This document shows, in pieces, positions 1 through 8,900 of a DNA stretch of 64,000 nt. The position numbers and the translations under genes are program-made. The notes beneath the pieces were generated by a model, which saw only the letters and a list, made by a program, of their open reading frames with translations, searched no databases and was not told the DNA's origin. This stretch comes from Symsagittifera roscoffensis (lineage: Eukaryota; Xenacoelomorpha; Acoela; Convolutidae). How positions within the stretch are numbered: the stretch's first letter is position 1; every line of letters begins with the position of its first letter. Where the stretch lies: the NCBI RefSeq assembly GCF_963678635.1, contig NW_026971629.1:1-64000 (forward strand), written 5' to 3'.

Positions 1-683
1 TTTTTTTCATACACAGAAAACTTTTCATAATGAAAATAGTTCAGTAAATGCTTACTCGATTGAAAAATGTGATTTTTTTTTCTAGAAAATTGAACGTAAT
101 CAAATTAGCCGAATTCTTATTGTGCTCAAGCGATCTTACAACTGTTAAAAACTTCAAATGAGCTAAAGAATATACTGCGCAGGGCGGGCGGTTTTTTTCT
201 CTTGAAGCATTTTCTTTTGTGAAATTTCTATGATAGTACTTCGAATAAGCAAACTAAAAATAAACAAGATATTTCACAAGGATGTATTAGAAAATTGAAC
301 TGTTTGAAATTTTGATTTTTGCGAAGGCGGAGCAATATATAGATTGGCTAAAAAACAGAACAGATCCAAGAGCAGAAAAAAATGAAAAGAATCATTTTTA
401 TAAGTTAATTGATTTTAAAAATTACACTCGTCAATGTTACTCCAAAACGAATAGCTTATGCAAAAGTTGAGTAATTTGATGAAATGTTTAAATAATTTTT
501 GATTTTTGATACATTTTTGATAATTTGATTTAAATATTTCCAATATCCAATCAAAATATAATTTATCAATTTTCAAGTTAGTAATGACATTTTTAATAAT
601 TATTTTTTCTGATTTGCCACTATAAATCAATTTTGTCCGTTTTTCTGCTCCTAGACTTTTTCTGGTCTTAGACGTTTCGGATC
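1..683. other. AT-rich non-coding left flank
   Basis: This stretch is T/A-rich with many homopolymer runs. I found no convincing exon, RNA gene or element end. The short open frames here have no domain-like composition. It borders the 5' LTR, and its last bases do not match the first bases after the 3' LTR, so no target-site duplication is visible. Confidence 0.6.
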
Positions 684-1093
684 TGAAACCTGATCTAAAC
701 TATATTTTATGATTGGATAAATTAAATGTTTTACCAATGTAAAGTATTTAATATTAACCAATCATGATCCATCTAACTAACAACCCACTTATTTGTAAGT
801 GCTGAAGTTACTTGTAATTTCAGCACCAGAGAGATTTGAATTTAACTTAGAAATTAGTTGGACTCTCCCGAGCACTTCAGCAGCCGCAATAAACCAGTAT
901 ACCCTAGATCTATTGAGCCTAGCAGAGACTAGTTAAACAACCTGAGACTAGATAGTATAAGAGTAAGATTAGGATCGGTATTAGACTAAGAAGTTGCACG
1001 AATCTATCCGGCCGAAAATAAGATAGCGTGACGAGCAGACGGTGTACCCTATCCGAAATTACTCTATGAGTTATACACCCCAGTCATAACTCA
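684..1093 (+). repeat. 5' long terminal repeat (LTR)
   Basis: This 410-bp LTR begins TGAAACC and ends AACTCA, with canonical TG...CA termini. A TATA-like TATATTTTA lies near 702-710, and a poly(A) signal AATAAA at 888-893, as expected for a promoter in U3 and a polyadenylation site in R. A GTAAGA motif at 963-968 could act as a splice donor. The U3/R/U5 limits cannot be set from sequence alone. Confidence 0.93.
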
Positions 1094-1095
1094 TC

Positions 1096-1113
1096 TGGTG
1101 CGACCATAAGTCT
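1096..1113 (+). other. Candidate primer-binding site (PBS)
   Basis: Two bases after the LTR comes TGGTGCGACCATAAGTCT. It starts with TGG, the complement of a tRNA CCA tail. The complement, read on into the following bases, contains GTTCGAGAC, which has the form of a tRNA T-loop (GTTCRANNC). This supports a tRNA primer rather than self-priming. The spacing is one base short of a standard acceptor plus T-arm, so I did not assign the tRNA. Confidence 0.6.
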
Positions 1114-1181
1114 CGAACAAGACCTTACTAGATTAGAATTAACCAAAAATAGATTAGAAATTAGACAAAAACATTTACAAA

Positions 1182-1415
1182 ATGTTATACGACAATAATT
1201 TAATTGAAATGTCTCTCCGACTCAATAGATCAGAGCCAATATTCCGAACCATAGTAGAACTACCCGGAATTGGAAGAAGACCTCGAACCAAAGACGACAT
1301 ACGACAAAGTAGAAACTTGCCGTATAGTTATATGATAGTTCGGCAAAAGCCAGAACAAACTTTTATATTTCGAATACTACTTGCAATGAATTTAGATTTC
1401 CATTTGCAAACATAA
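1182..1415 (+). CDS. Small leader ORF (77 aa), uncertain
   Basis: An ATG in an A-rich context (aaaATG) opens a 77-codon frame about 70 nt after the PBS. The product is Arg-rich with no signal peptide, membrane segment or motif I recognise. It could be an upstream ORF that modulates translation of the long leader, or a chance frame. Its position before the hairpin pair and candidate donors means it would sit in the common 5' exon of any spliced transcript. Confidence 0.25.
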   Translation: MLYDNNLIEMSLRLNRSEPIFRTIVELPGIGRRPRTKDDIRQSRNLPYSYMIVRQKPEQTFIFRILLAMNLDFHLQT

Positions 1416-1744
1416 AACCTTGAAGTTACTCTTCAAAATCATTTAAGGCGCTAAACAAAATTAATATTATACAATAACGATTGATAAAAAGATCTAAGAT
1501 CGTTTCCCTAAAACTCTGCAGTATTATACAAAACATGTTTGAAAAATATTTATTGGAAAACAAAAATAAAAATTAGTAGCATGACAATAAATGGTTAGTA
1601 ATCATAAATCATCCTGTTGTTCCAGCTTCATCACCTAAAACATAACAGCAATCATCAACTCACTAATATCATAAAACACTAAATCTTTCCTTTACACACA
1701 TTTAAAACTTTATTAAAACTTAAATTCACTTAATTTTAAAACCA

Positions 1745-1829
1745 GATCATCAAGGCTTATCCTTGGATCTTAAATCATTTTCTACTTAATTAAATTTTAA
1801 ATTTGATCATCAAGGCTTATCCTTGGATC
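1745..1829 (+). repeat. Pair of identical 25-nt leader hairpins
   Basis: The sequence at 1745-1769 recurs exactly at 1805-1829, a 60-nt period. Each copy begins GATCATCAAGG and ends CCTTGGATC around a CTTAT loop. GATC and CAAGG pair with CCTTG and GATC, leaving a two-base AT bulge. Conservation of the stem-loop while the intervening sequence differs suggests a functional RNA element such as packaging or dimerisation. Confidence 0.6.
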
Positions 1830-2326
1830 AAACAGAACAACTTTGTTCTCCCCCACCCACTTAATTAGTGTCTAAACTACCCAACCCTTTCTAAAGACCC
1901 AAGACTAATAGAAATTTTTAAAACAAAACTAATCATTCAAATTAGGATAAACAGTGAAGAACTTCGGTTATTCATCCTTCACTTGACCCCCCCTCTTACC
2001 AGACCCAGGATAAATCTTAGACTTAGTAAGTTTAAAATAGTATCTAACGAACTACTCGCGTTCTAATTATACCTGAACCTTGTGGATCGATTTACTATTC
2101 TCCAACCCTTGAACACAATCACTACCCCTAAGTAAGATTAAGTAAGTTAACACCTTAGCTTATACTAGTCACGAGAAAGTAAAAATCATTCTTCGGAATC
2201 GATATACTTTTCTCTCCAACCCTGAACAAATAGACCCAGGTTAAGCTAACCAAAAAATCGTAAGAACTAACAGTTTAAGAAAATAGAAATCATTTAACAA
2301 CCTTTGCATCCGTCATTCTAAACCTT

Positions 2327-2794
2327 ATGTCATTTAAAAACCTAGGAAATAAACAAACAATCATTTTACACAATTGTGAAATAGATAACAAAAAATACGA
2401 CCTTGTAATCACACCTCATACACAAACAGTTGGATACATTCGCACAAAACGACAAACACTAAAGAGGAAAATAATAACTAAACAAAGACAAATAACACGA
2501 AAAAGATTTTCAAAAAATCGAAACGCATTTTCAGAATCAGAAACCAACAGTTTAGACGAACTTTACAAATTAAAAGAATCAATAGATAAAAATTACCCAC
2601 AACACGATCAATTATATTTTTCTGACTCAGAAACAACTTCAAATTCATCACAAAGAGGAAAAAGAAGAATAAAAAAGCAGTATAAACACAAACCAGTACA
2701 TTTATACAATTGGAATCAACCAATTCGACACATCAATAATTACATATTAACAGTCATCGAACGGAAAAATGAGTTCAACACACACCCCAGGTGA
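2327..2794 (+). CDS. 155-aa basic protein upstream of gag
   Basis: The frame starts at an ATG and ends 26 nt inside gag, which starts at 2769 in another frame. Residues about 40-65 are strongly basic (runs of K and R), followed by a Ser/Glu/Asp-rich segment and a second basic patch (GKRRIKKQYKHK). There are no cysteine motifs or hydrophobic segments. I recognise no family. Its length, lack of stops and overlap with gag make it a likely real product, perhaps a nucleic-acid-binding accessory protein translated before Gag by leaky scanning or reinitiation. That role is inferred from charge only. Confidence 0.55.
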   Translation: MSFKNLGNKQTIILHNCEIDNKKYDLVITPHTQTVGYIRTKRQTLKRKIITKQRQITRKRFSKNRNAFSESETNSLDELYKLKESIDKNYPQHDQLYFSDSETTSNSSQRGKRRIKKQYKHKPVHLYNWNQPIRHINNYILTVIERKNEFNTHPR

Positions 2795-5700
2795 CGAAAC
2801 TCCAGATGACGATGAAATCTTTCCTTTTATAGTAGATGCAGATACTGATAGAGGACAACACATATTTTGTCAAAATTTACTCGTAAATTTATTTGAACCC
2901 GGAATCAGTCCATGTAAAACAGAGTTCCCCGATGTAAAAATCAAAAGACAAATCATAGATCACTATCTAAAAGATATATGCAACATAACACAACAGTATG
3001 GAATCTACTCCATAGAATTCACTTCCCCAAACCATAATAATAGAACATATACTATTCAAACAGACGATCTTGATTTAGAATTTTCAAAAGTTTTTTCAGA
3101 ATATATAAAAAGCATCCAAACCCAGAACTCACAAAGAGCAAACTCCATTTTCACTAATGAAGTTTTCGCAATAATATATAGTTATATTTCGATATTAGAA
3201 AACGAAATCCCATTAACAAATGTCTCACCGACAGAAACATCTAAACATTTGAAAGTACGACATGAAATTACACTACTCTCTAGTTATTTAAACATCATTA
3301 AAGAAAATTTCACGAAAGATGACGTTTCACAACATACCAAACACGATCTACAAAAAATTTTAGCATGGTTCATAATAGATTATTTCACACACAATATTGA
3401 TTTAATTGCACAAGCAAGAAAAAATTTTAGACCCCAAAATTCGAACGATGATACCGCTATCACAGAACAATCAGATTATGTTTGGGACCCCGAATGGTCT
3501 CATCACGCATTTATAAGCTTTCCACAATCAATCTCAAGTCAAGCAATAGGTACAATATCTTACATAAGAGATTATGTAAGAGTAATACCATTAACAATTG
3601 ATGCAACACCATTAAACTATAATACATTTTTACCCGATACACAAAATAATAGTTTAAACTCTACAGTCATACACAACGAAAACCTCAATGGAACTAGGAA
3701 TCTTACTCAACAAGATATCCAGACACCATCACACTTCATAAATGAAGAAATTGTACACACAACAACTACACAACAAAGTATTTCACCAATACGCCCAAAT
3801 TTAACAACACCAAGAAATACAAATCCTTCACAAACACAGGTAACCTTACAATCAACCGTTAAACCTTCGGTTGCCCCTAAATATTCACATATGGATTACC
3901 AAACATACAGACCCATGACAATACCATCAAAAACACGCAAAACATTCACTAGAAACAACTTTGCAGACCATAATTATAATTATACACATCCATCAAAAAC
4001 AAATTATCAACCACAAAGGAATTTTAATCAATATACAAAACCTCGAAACTGGGATAACCCAACGGCCCAATATAATTCCAAAAACTTTCAATCAAATCCT
4101 CCACAGGATCGCAGTGAAAATTACCCATTTTTTCAACAAAATAAAAATAAAAAACAAACACCTTATCAAATGGATTATTTATCCTCAGATGACGATTTCT
4201 TACAACCAGATATATTTGCACCAAATACTCAAGAATATCGTAGACAAGGAATACAGAAAACACGTACAAATCATAGGAATTTTTCTCCACAACCAATAGA
4301 TGCACAACATCAACAACCAATTCAACAACAAAATCCAATTAATACACAATCTTTTCAACCAATTCAACAACAAAATCCAATGACTGCACACTCGTATCAA
4401 CCATCACAAATGCAAAATGAAATACCACTCCCATATTATCTTCAACAACATGAAATAACAAGAAACCAACTTTCAAATTTTTCTCAAATGCCAAATGCAG
4501 CAGAATCATTACAAATGACAATGAATCCATACCTAATGGGTGGATCATCGATAACATCAAACAAACCTTTAATGGTTTTCACAGGAACAGACCCTGAATA
4601 CTCTGTAGAAGATTACTTAAATGCAGTAACAGCAAATTTGATTTTAAATATAGGACCTGAACCAATTAATACGCCACTACATCAAAACTGGATACATCGA
4701 CGCACAGCGTTGATACAAACAACCTTAGATGGCGCAGCCCAAAAATGGTTTTCAGTACTACCTCTAGAAATAAAATCAAACTGGAAAAGATTTACACAAG
4801 AATTTTCAAAAATGTTTGACTCTGAAAGAAACAAACAACAACAAAGAGTTTTATGTAATGAAATTCGCAGATTACCAAACGAAACCATCAAGCAAATAGC
4901 AGTACGAATCGAAACACTAGTTCGAAAAGCATATTCACTAAATACACATGACTATAAAAACACAAAGATGACAGAAATCTTAATGATGACCTTAACACCA
5001 CAATTAAGGAAAATAGCAATAAAAAAGAGAGCATCCCATCCTTCTTCAATTCGAGAACCCGATTTAGATTTTCGAAAACTAGTAGACAAACTAGAACAAG
5101 CAGAAATCACGATGAAACTAGAAGAAACGGAAAATCTGAAATTACAATACGTTAACAGAATTGAAACGACTCCCACTAATATTAATAATATACAGGAATC
5201 AGAAACAGACCTCGTTGAAAAAATCACTGAAATACTCAATATTTACGAAAAGAACCCGAACTTTAAAGGCAAACCATCTTTCAAAAAATGGTGTAATTAT
5301 TGCCGACGATACGGACATAGTATTTCCGAATGTAAACAAAAACAGCAAGATAGTCAAAATAAACCTCAAAAATACAAAGAACCAAATAAATCATTCTATC
5401 AATACATGAAAAAAGATCAAAATTTACCGAACAAAACAGTTCACAGCAACAACAGTTCAGGAAAACCACTCCCGAACAATACAAATTATACAAGAAATCA
5501 ATCCCCATATAACTCAAGTTATAGAGGAAGATCACCAGAACGAAGAAACACGTATAATTCATCACAAAATCACTACAATAGACCAAATAGTAGAAATAAC
5601 TACTCCAGATCAAATTCAAATACACAACGATTTGTTTCTAGATCTAATTCCCAATCAAGAAATAACTACTATCCAAACAACCAATCACGAAATTCATCAT

Positions 5701-5912
5701 ACAATAGGAATAGAAACTACTCCTATAATAGAAATAGAAGTTATTCAAACAACCGAAACCAGAATTACCCGAACAATCGATCAAGGAATAACTCATATAA
5801 TAGATCGAACTATAACAAACCAAACAATAATTACCAAAACAGATCGCGAAATAATTCACAAAATCGACACCCAAGTTATAATAATCGTTATAGAAATTAT
5901 TCCCAATCATAG
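2769..5912 (+). CDS. gag: Gag polyprotein
   Basis: This 1047-aa structural protein of the virus-like particle is much longer than the 300-500 aa usual for Ty3 Gag. Residues 1 to about 320 form an unrecognised N-terminal region. Residues about 330-590 are Gln/Asn/Pro-rich and contain a short tandem repeat around 515-540 (QPIQQQNP twice). The capsid-like retrotransposon Gag domain spans about 600-790, starting near F604 with FTGTDPEYS and including GAAQKWFSVLP. A CCHC zinc knuckle, CX2CX4HX4C, lies at C842-C855 (CNYCRRYGHSISEC). The tail, 856-1047, is rich in Arg, Asn, Ser and Tyr and is probably RNA-binding. The stop (5910-5912) lies at the boundary of a perfect 19-bp duplication, so Gag may end prematurely in this copy. 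A CAG|GTGACG splice-donor match lies 22 nt after the ATG. Confidence 0.88.
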   Translation: MSSTHTPGDETPDDDEIFPFIVDADTDRGQHIFCQNLLVNLFEPGISPCKTEFPDVKIKRQIIDHYLKDICNITQQYGIYSIEFTSPNHNNRTYTIQTDDLDLEFSKVFSEYIKSIQTQNSQRANSIFTNEVFAIIYSYISILENEIPLTNVSPTETSKHLKVRHEITLLSSYLNIIKENFTKDDVSQHTKHDLQKILAWFIIDYFTHNIDLIAQARKNFRPQNSNDDTAITEQSDYVWDPEWSHHAFISFPQSISSQAIGTISYIRDYVRVIPLTIDATPLNYNTFLPDTQNNSLNSTVIHNENLNGTRNLTQQDIQTPSHFINEEIVHTTTTQQSISPIRPNLTTPRNTNPSQTQVTLQSTVKPSVAPKYSHMDYQTYRPMTIPSKTRKTFTRNNFADHNYNYTHPSKTNYQPQRNFNQYTKPRNWDNPTAQYNSKNFQSNPPQDRSENYPFFQQNKNKKQTPYQMDYLSSDDDFLQPDIFAPNTQEYRRQGIQKTRTNHRNFSPQPIDAQHQQPIQQQNPINTQSFQPIQQQNPMTAHSYQPSQMQNEIPLPYYLQQHEITRNQLSNFSQMPNAAESLQMTMNPYLMGGSSITSNKPLMVFTGTDPEYSVEDYLNAVTANLILNIGPEPINTPLHQNWIHRRTALIQTTLDGAAQKWFSVLPLEIKSNWKRFTQEFSKMFDSERNKQQQRVLCNEIRRLPNETIKQIAVRIETLVRKAYSLNTHDYKNTKMTEILMMTLTPQLRKIAIKKRASHPSSIREPDLDFRKLVDKLEQAEITMKLEETENLKLQYVNRIETTPTNINNIQESETDLVEKITEILNIYEKNPNFKGKPSFKKWCNYCRRYGHSISECKQKQQDSQNKPQKYKEPNKSFYQYMKKDQNLPNKTVHSNNSSGKPLPNNTNYTRNQSPYNSSYRGRSPERRNTYNSSQNHYNRPNSRNNYSRSNSNTQRFVSRSNSQSRNNYYPNNQSRNSSYNRNRNYSYNRNRSYSNNRNQNYPNNRSRNNSYNRSNYNKPNNNYQNRSRNNSQNRHPSYNNRYRNYSQS

Positions 5913-8900
5913 AAATTATTCCCAATCACCACACCGGAATAATAATAACTATAATAACTCTAATAATCGTCATAGAAGCAGTACACCTAAACATCAAAGA
6001 CAAATCAATCAAGTACAAGCTAATCCAGAAACAACATCAGACCCCCCAGGTATTGATAACACAGTAACTGATACGTTAGAACTCAATCAAATAAACTGTA
6101 CATCATCAGATTCAGAAAGTGATACTGAAAACACTCTTTCTATCAATATGATAAAAGTCGAAAATGACTATGAATCTGTCATATATGAACAACCCTTTCC
6201 ATCACATATATATGAAAATCAATCAGAATTTCTTCAAAATTATTACACTACACCCATAAATTCCACATCAACGACGCAAGAAACAAACGAGATTAACACT
6301 ACAGATCAAACCAATAAAAATACCAAAACAAAATGCTTGAATACAAACCATATTTATCAAAATATACAAAAAGAACAACCCAAAGAAAAAATTTGGACAA
6401 TACCATTTCTCTTAGAAAGCCCAAGAAATAAAGAATTTCAACCACCAGACCTTGAAATAGATTTTTTAATTGATTCAGGAGCAGAATCAAACATAATAAA
6501 CATTCCCACATGGAATGAAATAAAAACTTTACATCCAAAGCTAACACCTCTTGACACCTCCAGTAAGTTAGCAACAGCACAAGGATCAACATTGATAAAC
6601 TACGGAAAAATCCAATTATTTCTCCTCCCTACCAGAACAATGGAGCAAAGTAAAATTCTAAACAAGCCATTTAAACAAATATTCCATATCACTGATATTA
6701 AATATAATATCATTGGAATACCATTTATTTCGAAGTATATACCAACAATTAACATCCTAAACAGTAAAATATTAATCAAAGATAAATATACAAAAACAAA
6801 AGAAACATCCCTAACATTTTTTCAAAGATTAAACAAACAACCACCATTCTTTTCAAAATTTTATCCAATATATAACCAACAAAGAAAACACCTGAAACCA
6901 CTATCAGGAAACATCTATAATTTTTCAATCAAACAAGTTCACCAATATGATAAAGAACAAAACAAACAAAAATTTTATATGTCAGATTTTGAATTCAAAC
7001 CTATTCATAAATTTTTCAAAATCACAATCTCTTCAATAAAATATTTGAAAAATTCGAATTCAGATATTATTTCCTTACATGTTTATAACAACACACCTTA
7101 CCAAGTAACATTACCTTTAGGACTTTTAGGATATTGTGAAACTAACGCTACAATATCACCAATACACGAAAAAGCCTATCGCGTAAATAATATACTCCAA
7201 TTACTAGATATTTGCCAATCTACAATTCTTAATGAAGAATTATCTATAAATAATATAATAAGTAACGAAAACAGAAATACGGATTATTTCACAAAAACTC
7301 CATATTTCAAACCTACATTCAACATCAGTAACTACACAGAGGACCAACAAAAATTTTTAACAATGTTTAATTTCCAACATTCACAAATAACACAAGACGA
7401 ATTCGAAAAATTAGCCAAACAGCTAATTAAATATTCATCAGTCTATGCAACATCAAAATTCGATGTTGGCAAAATCAGTTCATCACTACATCTCCCATTA
7501 AAACCAGACGCAGTTTTCAAAAAACAGAGAGCAAGTAAAGTACCAATTCACTTACATGATAAAGTAAACAGATTACTCGATATTTTAGAACAATACAACA
7601 TTATATCACCAGTTAATAAAGAAGAACAACCAAAAGGCAACACATTCATCAACCCCGTTATCATTCTAGCTAAAGGAGAATCATTAAAAATCGTTCTCGA
7701 CGCTAGATACCTCAATTCACTTATAGATGAATCAAAATGTAATTGGCCCATTGAACCAATACAAGTTATTTTAACAAAAATAAACGGCAAATACTTTACA
7801 ACCGCCGATATGAATAGTGCATACAATCAAATGCCACTAGATGAACAATCACGACGTTTAACACAATTTGTTATCGGAAACCAACAATATGAATTTAACC
7901 GCTTATTCTATGGAATATCCATAGGACCAGCAGCATTTTCAGCTTTTATGAGCAAAATTTTTAGACCACTAATACTCAAGAAAAACGCAATCACCTATTT
8001 AGACGATGTTTTTATGCAATCACAAACAAAAGACGAAATGTTCAAAGTTTTAGAAAAATATCATCAAATACTTCAGAACGAAAATCTGAAGGCCGCCCCC
8101 GATAAATCACACTTCTTTTTGACAAGAGTTAAATTCTTAGGACATAACATAGAAAGAAAAACAATAACTCCACTGAAATCACGCATTGACGCTATTCAAA
8201 AACTTCAACCACCAACAAATAAAAAGAAAATCCAAGAATTCCTTGGAATGTTAAACTTTTTAAGTAAATATGTTTATAAAATGCAATTATATCTACGACC
8301 ATTTTACAATATCCTTAGACAACAAAATAATTTTGAATGGAATACAGAACATCAAGCACGATTCGAAGAAATAAAGAAACTTTTAACCGAACAAATTTCA
8401 AATACAATCCCAGACCCTGATCAACCATTTTATGCAATGTGCGATGCTTCGAACTTTGGCATCGGCGCAGCACTATTACAGTCACATAATGGTACAAATA
8501 AAATGAACCTCATATCAGCAAATTCTCGATTATTCACTCAAGCAGAGCTACGACTCTCAACTCTAATGAGAGAATGTACAGCCATAATATATACATTGAC
8601 AGAATATGAATTTCTGATACTTGGATCAAAGCATCCAACAGTTTTATTCACAGACCACAAACCCATCATTTTTCTTTTCACACAGAAATCTAACCCAAAC
8701 CACCGAGTTTACAGATTTCAACTAATTCTAATGAAATTTCCAAACTTACATATAGTTTGGACTGCAGGAAAAAATCTTGCATTACCAGACACCTTAAGTC
8801 GAAATACACCACCCGAATTACTTACACGAAAAACAACAGTTGAAATACCCAAGAACATAAAATTCTACCTTGCAGAAAACGAAACATCACCCCGATTGGA

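Larger units (their letters stand above)
1114..2326 (+). other. Long 5' leader of the retroelement
   Basis: This is about 1.2 kb of mostly non-coding leader between the PBS and the first substantial ORF. It contains a 77-codon ATG ORF at 1182-1415, two copies of a 25-nt hairpin-forming repeat (1745-1769 and 1805-1829), and good splice-donor matches (GTAAGT at 2026-2031 and 2142-2147, GTAAGA at 2132-2137). By analogy with retroviruses these could serve packaging and production of spliced subgenomic RNA; that is inference. Confidence 0.5.

Noticed and set aside
4024-5925. Open frames on both strands overlapping gag
   Set aside because: They lie opposite or out of frame to a clear Gag with capsid and CCHC motifs and have hydrophobic, biased composition expected of antisense frames.
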